A DNA stretch of 64,000 nucleotides from Akkermansiaceae bacterium (GTDB taxonomy: Bacteria; Verrucomicrobiota; Verrucomicrobiia; Verrucomicrobiales; Akkermansiaceae), in the NCBI GenBank assembly GCA_024233135.1, contig JACKPZ010000002.1:1-64000 (forward strand), read 5' to 3'. Under the pieces are notes generated by a model, which saw only the letters and a program-made list of their open reading frames with translations, was not told the origin of the DNA and did not search any database. Both the position numbers and the translations under genes were made by a program. Shown in pieces: positions 53,564 through 62,200 of the stretch (positions are counted from its first letter, which is position 1; each line of letters begins with the position of its first letter).

Positions 53564-53947
53564 ATGGAACGCCTCCGAATCACCGTCGATGGAAAAACCT
53601 ACGACGTCGTCGTCGAAAAGATCGGCGCCGACGACACCGAAACCCCGGCACCGGCGGCACGTCCGGCGGCCGCCCGCGCCGCGGCACCCGCGGCCGCACC
53701 GACTCCGGCCCCCGCACCCGCCGCTTCCGCCGCCGCCGGCGACATGCCCAGCCCGCTCGCCGGCATCGTCCAGAAGGTCGAGGTCAACGTCGGCGCCACG
53801 GTCGCCGAAGGTCAGCTCGTCCTCACCCTCGAGGCCATGAAGATGTATACGCCGATCAACGCTCCCAGCGCCGGCACCATCACCGCGATCCACGTGAAAT
53901 CGGGCGACGCCGTCGAAGAAGGCCAGCCTCTCTTCACCATTGGTTGA
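53564..53947 (+). CDS. mmdC: Biotin carboxyl carrier (gamma subunit)
   Basis: 127-residue biotinyl protein. An N-terminal strand segment (RLRITVDGKTYDVVVEKIG) leads to an Ala/Pro-rich flexible linker, then the biotinyl domain MPSPLAGIVQKVEVNVGATVAEG with the biotinylation lysine in LEAMKMYT. It shuttles CO2 from MmdA to the membrane subunit MmdB. It is the only biotin carrier in the window and may also serve the biotin-less carboxyltransferase at 24.6 kb. Confidence 0.94.
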   Translation: MERLRITVDGKTYDVVVEKIGADDTETPAPAARPAAARAAAPAAAPTPAPAPAASAAAGDMPSPLAGIVQKVEVNVGATVAEGQLVLTLEAMKMYTPINAPSAGTITAIHVKSGDAVEEGQPLFTIG

Positions 53948-53968
53948 TTCCGAAACCACGACACCCGC

Positions 53969-55153
53969 ATGAACCTCTGCGCCTTCATCGACCTCAAGGA
54001 GATGGTGATGAACACCGGCTTCGCCCACCTGCAGTGGCAGATGGTCGTGATGTGGGTGGTCGTCGCCGTCCTGCTCTATCTCGCCATCGTCCGCGGTTTT
54101 GAACCGCTGCTGCTGGTCCCCATCTCCCTCGGTGCCCTCATTTCCAACCTGCCGGTCCAGGAATACATCCTCAACGCACCCGTCGGTTCGCAACCAGGCG
54201 GGCTGTTCTGGTATTTGAAACAGGGACTCGACCTCGGCATCTATCCGCCCCTCATCTTCATGGGCGTCGGCGCGATGATCGACTTCGGCCCCCTCATCGC
54301 CAATCCGCGCACATTGCTGCTCGGTGGAGCGGCGCAGTTCGGCATCTTCGCCACCTTCGTCTGCGCGCCGCTGCTCGGGTTCGACATGATGGAATCCGCG
54401 TCCATCGGCATCATCGGCGGCGCCGACGGCCCGACCTCGATCTTCGTGACCACCAAGCTCGCGCCGCACCTGCTCGGCCCGATCGCCGTGGCGGCCTACA
54501 GCTACATGGCGCTGGTTCCGCTGATCCAGCCGCCGATCATGAAGGCACTCACCAGCCAGTCCGAGCGCAAGATCAAGATGAAGACGCTGCGCAAGGTCTC
54601 GCAGTTCGAGAAAGTCGTCTTCGCCGCGGTCGTGATGGTCTTCTGCATTCTTGTGGTCCCGGACGCCACCGCGCTCATCGCCATGCTTTTCGTCGGCAAC
54701 CTGTTCCGCGAAAGCAAGGTCACCGAGCGCCTCACGAAAGCCGCCTCCAACGAGATCATCAACATCGTCACCATCTTCCTCGGCCTCTGCGTGGGGCTCA
54801 AGATGGGCGGTTTCCATGAAGTCGTCGTCAAGGGCGTCGCCCATCGGGAACACCACTTCCTCAACCCGCAGACACTCGGCATCCTGCTGCTCGGCGTCAT
54901 CGCCTTCTGCGTCGCCACGGCCTCCGGGGTGCTGATGGCGAAACTGATGAACCTCTTCTCGAAGAACAAGATCAACCCGCTCATCGGTTCCGCCGGCGTG
55001 TCCGCCGTGCCGATGGCCGCCCGGGTTTCCCATGACGTCGGAATGAAGTCGGATCCCACCAACTTCCTGCTGATGCACGCCATGGGTCCCAACGTCGCGG
55101 GAGTGATCGGCAGCGCCCTAGCCGCCGGCTACTTCCTCTCGCTGCTCAACTAA
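53969..55153 (+). CDS. mmdB: Sodium-pumping decarboxylase beta subunit
   Basis: 394-residue polytopic membrane subunit (OadB/MmdB/GcdB family) that decarboxylates carboxybiotin and exports Na+. The functional stretch [24 protein letters not shown] carries the conserved Asp used for Na+/H+ coupling, with further conserved [15 protein letters not shown] and [14 protein letters not shown]. Order mmdA-D-C-B equals that of known methylmalonyl-CoA decarboxylase operons. Glutaconyl-CoA and oxaloacetate versions share this subunit; context favours methylmalonyl-CoA. Confidence 0.95.
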   Translation: MNLCAFIDLKEMVMNTGFAHLQWQMVVMWVVVAVLLYLAIVRGFEPLLLVPISLGALISNLPVQEYILNAPVGSQPGGLFWYLKQGLDLGIYPPLIFMGVGAMIDFGPLIANPRTLLLGGAAQFGIFATFVCAPLLGFDMMESASIGIIGGADGPTSIFVTTKLAPHLLGPIAVAAYSYMALVPLIQPPIMKALTSQSERKIKMKTLRKVSQFEKVVFAAVVMVFCILVVPDATALIAMLFVGNLFRESKVTERLTKAASNEIINIVTIFLGLCVGLKMGGFHEVVVKGVAHREHHFLNPQTLGILLLGVIAFCVATASGVLMAKLMNLFSKNKINPLIGSAGVSAVPMAARVSHDVGMKSDPTNFLLMHAMGPNVAGVIGSALAAGYFLSLLN

Positions 55154-55179
55154 CATCTCACGAATCCCACATCCATCGC

Positions 55180-56667
55180 ATGAAACCACCCTTCCCGTCC
55201 CTGACCGCTGAAGAAGCCGCCGCACTGATCCAGAACGACCAGGTCATCGGCTTCAGCGGATTCACGCCGGCCGGTTCGCCCAAGGTGATCCCGACCGCCA
55301 TCGCGGAAAAGGCGGTGGCAGAGCACGCCGCGGGCCGCCCGTTCAAGGTCGGGGTGATCACCGGCGCCTCCACAGGGCCCTCGCTCGACGGTGCGCTCGC
55401 CAAGGCGGACGCGATCAAGTTCCGCACGCCCTATCAGTCGGACAAGGACCTGCGGGCCAGCATCAACGCCGGCAAGACGCACTTCTTCGACATGCACCTC
55501 TCGCTGCTGCCGCAGTACGTGCGCTACGGGTTCCTCGGCGACATCGACTGGGCGGTGGTGGAAGCGGCGGATGTCTCGGTGGATGGCAAAATCCTGCTCA
55601 CCACCTCCGTCGGGGCAGCGCCGACCTTCCTTTCGAAGGCCAAGAAAGTCATCGTCGAACTGAACCGCCGGCACCCGAAGGAACTGCTGGGTTTCCATGA
55701 TATCTACGAACCCGAGTCGCCCCCGCACCGGCGGCCGATCCCGATCTGCAACGCCGACGACCGCATCGGAACGCAGCGCGTGTGGGTCGACCCGAAGAAG
55801 ATCGTCGGAGTCGTCGAGTGCGATCGTCCCGATGAGGTGAAGGACTTCTCGCCGGTGACCGATGTGACGACCCAGATCGGGTGGAACGTCGCGGAGTTCC
55901 TCGCCGCGGAGATCCGCAACGGGCACATCCCGAAGTCGTTCCTGCCGATCCAGTCGGGCGTCGGCAACGTCGCCAACGCCGTGCTCGGTGCGATGGGCGA
56001 ACACCCGGAGATCCCACGTTTCCAGATGTATACCGAGGTCATCCAGGACTCGGTGATCGAACTGGTGAAACAGGACAAATGCGGGTTCGTCAGCGGCGTC
56101 TCGCTCACCATCACCGACAACGTGCTGCAAAGCATGTATGACAATCTCGACTACTTCCGCGGCCGATTGATCTTGCGACCTCAGGAGATCGCCAACAACC
56201 CGGAGATCGTCCGCCGCATCGGCATCGTTTCGATCAACACCGCGCTCGAGGCCGACATCTTCGGCAACATCAACTCGACCCACGTGCTCGGGCAGAAGAT
56301 GATGAACGGCATCGGCGGCTCCGGCGATTTCACCCGCAACGCCTACATTTCCATCTTCACCTGCCCCTCCACCGCCAAGGGCGGCATGATCTCCGCGATC
56401 GTCCCGATGTGTTCGCACATGGACCACAGCGAACACTCGGTGCAGGTGCTCGTCACCGAACACGGCGTCGCCGACTTCCGTGGCAAGGACCCGCGCGAAC
56501 GTGCCGAGACGGTCATCCAGAATTGCGTCGACCCTAGCTACCGCGACATGCTCTGGAAATACTTCCAACACACCGAGAACGGCCACACGCCGCAATCGTT
56601 CCGCACCGCGTTCGCCTTCCACGAAGCGTTTCTTGAAACCGGAGACATGCACGACGCGAAGCTCTGA
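55180..56667 (+). CDS. Succinate/propionyl-CoA:CoA transferase
   Basis: 495-residue CoA transferase of the acetyl-CoA hydrolase/transferase (Cat1/AarC/ScpC) family. Motifs: GFSGFTPAGSPKVIPTAIAEKA, SGVGNVANAVLGAMGEHPEIP, the catalytic-Glu region MYTEVIQDSVIELVKQ, GIGGSGDFTRNAYISIF, and HTEHGVADFRGKDP-type C-terminal segment (TEHGVADFRGKDPRERAE). Position between the decarboxylase and mutase genes suggests transfer of CoA from propionyl-CoA to succinate, closing the propionate cycle without ATP (inference). Confidence 0.9.
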   Translation: MKPPFPSLTAEEAAALIQNDQVIGFSGFTPAGSPKVIPTAIAEKAVAEHAAGRPFKVGVITGASTGPSLDGALAKADAIKFRTPYQSDKDLRASINAGKTHFFDMHLSLLPQYVRYGFLGDIDWAVVEAADVSVDGKILLTTSVGAAPTFLSKAKKVIVELNRRHPKELLGFHDIYEPESPPHRRPIPICNADDRIGTQRVWVDPKKIVGVVECDRPDEVKDFSPVTDVTTQIGWNVAEFLAAEIRNGHIPKSFLPIQSGVGNVANAVLGAMGEHPEIPRFQMYTEVIQDSVIELVKQDKCGFVSGVSLTITDNVLQSMYDNLDYFRGRLILRPQEIANNPEIVRRIGIVSINTALEADIFGNINSTHVLGQKMMNGIGGSGDFTRNAYISIFTCPSTAKGGMISAIVPMCSHMDHSEHSVQVLVTEHGVADFRGKDPRERAETVIQNCVDPSYRDMLWKYFQHTENGHTPQSFRTAFAFHEAFLETGDMHDAKL

Positions 56668-56693
56668 TCCGAAATACATTTCCCGAATCTCCC

Positions 56694-58568
56694 ATGTCCA
56701 ACCTCCTCACCGAATTCCCCGCCCACTCGTATGAGCAGTGGCGCGAGGCCGCCGAGGCGCTCCTCAAAGGCGCGCCGTTCGAGAAACTCCTCGTTTCCAA
56801 GACCCACGAGGACATCACGATCCAGCCGATCTACCGCCGTGAGGACATCGCGGACCTCGCCGAGCGCAACGATTCTCCGGGCGCCGGCACGCTCGTCCGC
56901 GCCAGCCGCCGGGAGGGATTCCTCGACGCGGGCTGGGACGTCTCCCAGGAACTCTCCGCCGATTCGCCCGCCGCGTTGAACACCATGATTCACGAGGGGC
57001 TCAACGGCGGTCAGAGCGAGGTCAACCTCGGCGCCCCATGCATGCTCAAGGACGCGGCGGACATCGCCACCGCTCTCGACGGCGTCGCTCTCGACGCCGT
57101 TTCCGTCTGGTTCCGCAGCGGCGGCCTGAGCCCGCGCATCGCCGCGGACTACCTATCCACCGCCGGGAAACTGGGGGTTCCCGCGGCGAAACTCCGGGGC
57201 GGCTTCCAGTTCGATCCGATCGGCAAACTCGTTTCGACCGGACGCCTCGCCGGATCGCTGGAAAAGAGCCTCGACGCCGTGGCGGAACTCACCCGTGAAA
57301 TGGCGGAGAACGCACCCTCCCTGCGGACCATCGCCGTGGACGGCACCGTCTATCAGAACGCGGGCGCAAGCGCCACCCAGGAACTCGGATATGTCATCGC
57401 CACGCTTGTCACCTACATCGAAGAGATGAAGAAGCGCGGACTGGATCCCGCCGTTGTTCTTCCGCGCGTCAGGCTGATTCTCGGCGTGGGTTCCGACTAT
57501 TTCATGGAACTCGCCAAGATCCGTGCGGCCCGCTGGTTGTGGAGCCGCGTCGCCGACGCCTACGCCGTGGGCGGGGCACCGGTCCACATCCATGCCGTCA
57601 CCTCGCGCTGGAACAAGACCGCATACGACGCACACAGCAACATGCTGCGTGTCACCTCCGAGTCGTTCGCCGCCGTCGTCGCGGGAGCGGATAGCCTCCA
57701 CATCGGTCCTTACGACGAGATTTCCGGCAAAACCAACGAGTTCTCCCGCCGCATCGCGCGCAACCTCCACACCATCCTGCGCGAGGAATGCGGGCTCGAC
57801 CGCGTCATCGACCCGGCCGGTGGATCCTACTACATCGAGTGGCTCACCGACCAGGTGGCCGCCAAGAGCTGGGCGATCTTCCAGGACATCGAAACCAAGG
57901 GCGGAATGATCCAGGGCATCACCGATGGCGACGTGCAGAAGGCCGTCGAAACCGTCCGCGGCGCGAAGCTCCGCAATGTCCGCATCCGCAAGGAGAAGAT
58001 CGTCGGCGCGAACATGTATCCCGACCTCAAGGGCAGGAAACTCGAAATGCAGGAAACCTCCGGAAGCTGTTCCTCCGACGGCGGGGCCACCACCGTTCCC
58101 GCTCTCGGCTGCATCCGCGCCGCGGAGGAATACGAAGCTCTGCGCGACGCTTCCTCCGCCTATGCGGCGAAGAACGGCGCGCCGCCGCCCATCCTCCAAC
58201 TCAACATCGGTCCGTCGCGGAAATACCGCCTGCGCGCCGACTGGACCGCGGCGTTCTTCGAGGCGGCAGGTTTCGCGGTCGATGGCAAACGCGACTTCCG
58301 GGACGCCGACGAAGCCGCCTCCGCCCTCGGTGCCTCACCGGCGAAAATCGCGGTCATCACGTCCGACGACCCGACCTACCTCGAAGTCGTTGAACCGCTT
58401 GCCAAGGCGGTCAAGGCGGCGAACCCCGGCATCACACTGCTCGTCGCGGGCGCTCCCGGCGACAACGAGGCGGCATGGACCGCCGCGGGAGTCGACCTCT
58501 TCGTCAACGTCCGCAGCAACAACTACGAACTCAACGAGCAACTTCTGAAAACCGCCGGCGTCCTCTGA
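56694..58568 (+). CDS. mutA: Methylmalonyl-CoA mutase small (beta) subunit
   Basis: 624-residue non-catalytic partner of the adenosylcobalamin mutase heterodimer. It keeps the TIM-barrel fold ([83 protein letters not shown]) and a degenerate C-terminal cobalamin-like domain lacking the D-x-H-x-x-G motif ([16 protein letters not shown]). Start at the ATG at 56694. It stabilises MutB. Confidence 0.95.
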   Translation: MSNLLTEFPAHSYEQWREAAEALLKGAPFEKLLVSKTHEDITIQPIYRREDIADLAERNDSPGAGTLVRASRREGFLDAGWDVSQELSADSPAALNTMIHEGLNGGQSEVNLGAPCMLKDAADIATALDGVALDAVSVWFRSGGLSPRIAADYLSTAGKLGVPAAKLRGGFQFDPIGKLVSTGRLAGSLEKSLDAVAELTREMAENAPSLRTIAVDGTVYQNAGASATQELGYVIATLVTYIEEMKKRGLDPAVVLPRVRLILGVGSDYFMELAKIRAARWLWSRVADAYAVGGAPVHIHAVTSRWNKTAYDAHSNMLRVTSESFAAVVAGADSLHIGPYDEISGKTNEFSRRIARNLHTILREECGLDRVIDPAGGSYYIEWLTDQVAAKSWAIFQDIETKGGMIQGITDGDVQKAVETVRGAKLRNVRIRKEKIVGANMYPDLKGRKLEMQETSGSCSSDGGATTVPALGCIRAAEEYEALRDASSAYAAKNGAPPPILQLNIGPSRKYRLRADWTAAFFEAAGFAVDGKRDFRDADEAASALGASPAKIAVITSDDPTYLEVVEPLAKAVKAANPGITLLVAGAPGDNEAAWTAAGVDLFVNVRSNNYELNEQLLKTAGVL

Positions 58569-58615
58569 CTCTTCCACGAATCACCGATCGCCCGGCAATT
58601 CAAACAACTCTGATC

Positions 58616-60754
58616 ATGTCTCGACCCGACTTTTCCTCCATCTCCTACTCCGCCGGCAACACCGCGGCGGAGCCCCCGAGTTACAACTCCGTCTGGGACA
58701 CGATGGAGAAGATCCCGGTGAAACCGCTCTACACCAGGGACGACCTCTCCGGCATGGAGCACCTCGACTACCAGGCGGGCATCGCCCCGTTCCTGCGGGG
58801 GCCCTACGCCACGATGTATTGCTTCCGGCCGTGGACCATCCGCCAATACGCCGGATTCTCCACCGCCGAGGAATCCAACGCGTTCTATCGTCGCAACCTC
58901 GCCGCCGGACAGAAGGGCCTGTCGGTCGCCTTCGACCTCGCCACCCACCGCGGCTACGACTCGGACCACGAACGCGTCGTCGGTGACGTCGGAAAGGCCG
59001 GGGTCGCCATCGACTCGATCCTCGATATGAAGATCCTCTTCGACAGCATCCCGCTCGACAAGGTTTCGGTCTCCATGACGATGAACGGCGCGGTGCTCCC
59101 GGTGCTCGCGTTCTACATCGTCACCGCGCTCGAACAGGGCGCCACGCTGGACCAGCTCTCCGGCACGATCCAAAACGACATTCTCAAGGAGTACATGGTG
59201 CGGAACACCTACATCTATCCGCCCTCCCCCTCGATGAAGATCATCGCGGACATCTTCGAGTTCACCTCGCAGAACATGCCGAAGTTCAACTCGATCTCGA
59301 TTTCCGGCTACCACATGCAGGAAGCCGGCGCCACGGCCGACCTCGAGATGGCCTACACGCTCGCCGACGGCTGGGAATACCTCCGCACGGGCATCGAGGC
59401 GGGCATTGACATCGACGCGTTCGCGCCGCGCCTCTCGTTCTTCTGGGCGCAGGGCAAAAACTACTTCATGGAGGTGGCAAAGATGCGGGCCGCCCGCATG
59501 CTGTGGGCGAAGATCGTCAAGACCTTCCACCCGAAGAACCCGAAGTCGCTCGCCCTGCGAACCCACTCGCAGACGTCCGGTTGGTCGCTCACCGAGCAAG
59601 ACCCGTTCAACAACGTCGCCCGCACCGCGATCGAGGCGATGGCCGCAACGCTCGGCCACACCCAGTCGCTGCACACCAACGCTCTCGACGAGGCGATCGC
59701 ACTGCCGACCGACTTCTCCGCACGCATCGCCCGCAATACCCAGCTTTTCCTGCAGGACGAGACCGCGATCTGCCGCGTGATCGACCCATGGGGTGGTTCC
59801 TACTATGTCGAAAGCCTCACCCACGAGCTCATGCACAAGGCATGGGCACACATCATGGAGGCCGAGGAAATGGGCGGCATGGCCAAGGCCGTCGAGGCCG
59901 GCATTCCGAAGATGCGCATCGAGGAAGCCGCCGCACGCCGCCAGGCACGCATCGACTCCGGCGAGGAAACCATCGTCGGCGTGAACAAATACCGCCTCGC
60001 GAAAGAGGATCCGCTTGAGATCCTCGATGTCGACAACACGGCCGTCCGGCTCTCGCAAATCGAGCGCCTCAAACAGCTCCGCGCCGAACGCGACGAGACC
60101 GCCTGCCAGGCCGCGCTCGACGCGATCTCGGAGTGCGCCGCCGGCGGCAAGGGCAACCTGCTCGCACTCGCCATCGAGGCGACCAAGGCACGCGCGTCGC
60201 TCGGCGAGATTTCCAGCGCGATGGAGAAACACTTCGGCCGCTATCAAGCGACGATCCGCTCGATCTCCGGCGTTTACGGCAAGGAATTCAGCAATCAAGG
60301 CGACATGAACGACATTCCCGAACTCATCCGGCGTTTCGAAGCCGCCGAAGGACGCCGCCCGCGCCTGATGGTCGCCAAGATGGGCCAGGACGGCCACGAC
60401 CGAGGGGCCAAGGTGGTTTCCACCGCCTACGCGGACATGGGTTTCGATGTCGACATCGGGCCGCTCTTCCAAACACCCGCCGAGACCGCGAAACAAGCGG
60501 TCGAGAACGATGTCCATGTGGTCGCGATGAGTTCGCTCGCGGCCGGCCACAAGACCTTGCTCCCGCAGCTCGTCGAGGAGCTCAAGAAGCTCGGCCGCGA
60601 GGACATCATGATCGTCTGCGGCGGCGTGATCCCTGCCCAGGACTACGACTACCTCTACAAGAACGGCGCCTCCGCCATCTTCGGCCCCGGCACGGTGATT
60701 CCAGACTCCGCGCGGAAGGTGCTTCAGATGCTGCTGGAGCAGGTGGAGGAATAA
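58616..60754 (+). CDS. mutB: Methylmalonyl-CoA mutase large (alpha) subunit
   Basis: 712-residue adenosylcobalamin-dependent catalytic subunit interconverting succinyl-CoA and methylmalonyl-CoA. The barrel contains [34 protein letters not shown] (Tyr/His near the substrate), and [16 protein letters not shown]. The cobalamin domain has the D-x-H-x-x-G motif in [14 protein letters not shown] (about residue 590), plus [12 protein letters not shown] and VCGGVIP. Start at the ATG at 58616. No MeaB/ArgK G-protein chaperone or ATR gene is adjacent. It ends 39 bp before a strong terminator. Confidence 0.97.
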   Translation: MSRPDFSSISYSAGNTAAEPPSYNSVWDTMEKIPVKPLYTRDDLSGMEHLDYQAGIAPFLRGPYATMYCFRPWTIRQYAGFSTAEESNAFYRRNLAAGQKGLSVAFDLATHRGYDSDHERVVGDVGKAGVAIDSILDMKILFDSIPLDKVSVSMTMNGAVLPVLAFYIVTALEQGATLDQLSGTIQNDILKEYMVRNTYIYPPSPSMKIIADIFEFTSQNMPKFNSISISGYHMQEAGATADLEMAYTLADGWEYLRTGIEAGIDIDAFAPRLSFFWAQGKNYFMEVAKMRAARMLWAKIVKTFHPKNPKSLALRTHSQTSGWSLTEQDPFNNVARTAIEAMAATLGHTQSLHTNALDEAIALPTDFSARIARNTQLFLQDETAICRVIDPWGGSYYVESLTHELMHKAWAHIMEAEEMGGMAKAVEAGIPKMRIEEAAARRQARIDSGEETIVGVNKYRLAKEDPLEILDVDNTAVRLSQIERLKQLRAERDETACQAALDAISECAAGGKGNLLALAIEATKARASLGEISSAMEKHFGRYQATIRSISGVYGKEFSNQGDMNDIPELIRRFEAAEGRRPRLMVAKMGQDGHDRGAKVVSTAYADMGFDVDIGPLFQTPAETAKQAVENDVHVVAMSSLAAGHKTLLPQLVEELKKLGREDIMIVCGGVIPAQDYDYLYKNGASAIFGPGTVIPDSARKVLQMLLEQVEE

Positions 60755-60792
60755 CCCCGGTTCTCCGCGGCATCCGAAGCGGAACCCATTCC

Positions 60793-60826
60793 AAAGGGAG
60801 GGCGCGAAATCGCCCTCCCTTTTTTG
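60793..60826 (+). terminator. Intrinsic terminator of the propionate operon
   Basis: A 9-bp GC stem (gggagggcg / cgccctccc) with a cgaaat loop followed by six T residues, flanked by AAA on the left: an unambiguous Rho-independent terminator 39 bp after mutB. The next gene starts 70 bp later, so the mce-to-mutB block is transcriptionally closed here. Confidence 0.95.
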
Positions 60827-60895
60827 TGTTCGTTCTTGAGCCCGCACGGTGTTTGAAAGACCCCACGTTTCATCACCGTCAGCATCTCACCGATC

Positions 60896-62179
60896 ATGGA
60901 AACCCACCAAAGCCGTCGTCAGTTCCTCAGCACCTCGCTCGCCGCCGCCGGCGCGTTGGCCGCACCGCAGATCGTCCGGGCGGAAACCCTTGGCAACGCG
61001 GCCAAAACCGCGGCGAACTCCCGGATCGGCATGGGGTTCATCGGCGTGGGCCTGATCGCCGACGGCCACCTCCGGTCTTTCCCCGGGCTGAAGGAGGTCC
61101 AGCCGATCGCGGTGTGCGATGTGAAGACATGGCAACTTGAGAAGGCCGCCAACCTTCTCAAGGAGAAGGGATACAACGACATTCTCGCCACCCCGAAGTT
61201 CGAAGAGGTTCTCGCGAATCCGGACATCGACGCCGTTTGCGTCACCACGCCTGATCACTGGCACGCCGCGATTGCCCTGGCGGCGATGAAAGCGGGCAAG
61301 GACGTGTATGTGGAGAAACCGATGACTCTCACCGTCGAGGAAGGCAAGGCGCTCGCCGCCGCGCAAAAGAAATACGGACGCATCCTACAGGTGGGCAGCC
61401 AGCAACGCTCGTCGGTCCATTTCCGCATCGCCGCAAACCTGGTGCGCAACGGATTGATCGGCGACATCAAGGAGATCTATTGCCAGCTCGGCCGGTTCCC
61501 GCAGCCGCCGGCAAAGGAGAAGATCGTCGCGGTGCCCGACGGTTTCGACTATGACCGCTGGCTCGGGCCCACGCCGGTCTTCGAATATTCCGACAACCGC
61601 GTGAAGGGCGACTACGGTGCCGGCTGGCGCTGCTACTGGGAATACGGCAGCCGCAAGTTCGGCGACTGGGGCGCGCACCACTTCGACATCGTCCAATGGG
61701 CGCTCGGCCGTGACGACACCGGTCCCGTCGAGTTCATCCCGAAGGGACATGAAGGCTCCGAATTCCATCACTACCGCTATGCGGACGGAATCACCGTCTG
61801 GCGGGATCGGAAGCCCGACAACGGACACATGATCCGTTTCATCGGCAGCGAAGGAGAAGTTCTCGTCAGCCGGGGAAAAGTCGCATCCTCGCCGAAAGAA
61901 CTGGTTCGCCACCGCTACGGTCCGAACGACGTGCAGGTGTACGAATCCAAGGACCACCGAGTGAATTTCATCGAGTCGATCCGCAGCCGCAAACCGACCA
62001 TCTGCCCGGCGTCCGTCGGACACCGCAGCGGCACGATCTGCCAGCTTTCCGGTATCGCCGAACGACTCGGACGCGCGCTGAAATGGGACCCCGCCGCCGA
62101 GCAGATCGTCGGAGACAATGAGGCCCGCGCGATGCAGGACCGCCCGCGTCGCGAGGGTTATGAAATGCCGGACGTCTGA
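60896..62179 (+). CDS. Tat-exported Gfo/Idh/MocA family oxidoreductase
   Basis: 427 residues with a twin-arginine signal (SRRQFLSTSLAAAGALAAP), so it is folded and loaded with NAD(P) before export. The Rossmann domain has GMGFIGVGLIADGHLRSFPG, AVCDVKTWQ, DAVCVTTPDHWHA, and the family marker KDVYVEKPMTLTVEEG. The C-terminal alpha/beta domain has DWGAHHFDIVQWALGRDDTG. Exported members of this family are numerous in Verrucomicrobia and Planctomycetes and presumably act on extracytoplasmic sugars. The substrate is unknown. Confidence 0.9.
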   Translation: METHQSRRQFLSTSLAAAGALAAPQIVRAETLGNAAKTAANSRIGMGFIGVGLIADGHLRSFPGLKEVQPIAVCDVKTWQLEKAANLLKEKGYNDILATPKFEEVLANPDIDAVCVTTPDHWHAAIALAAMKAGKDVYVEKPMTLTVEEGKALAAAQKKYGRILQVGSQQRSSVHFRIAANLVRNGLIGDIKEIYCQLGRFPQPPAKEKIVAVPDGFDYDRWLGPTPVFEYSDNRVKGDYGAGWRCYWEYGSRKFGDWGAHHFDIVQWALGRDDTGPVEFIPKGHEGSEFHHYRYADGITVWRDRKPDNGHMIRFIGSEGEVLVSRGKVASSPKELVRHRYGPNDVQVYESKDHRVNFIESIRSRKPTICPASVGHRSGTICQLSGIAERLGRALKWDPAAEQIVGDNEARAMQDRPRREGYEMPDV

Positions 62180-62200
62180 TACGATCTCCGCGGGTGGAGA

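Noticed and set aside
58523..60847. 774-residue frame antisense to mutB
   Set aside because: Shadow of a highly biased gene; no motif and no start or ribosome-binding context.
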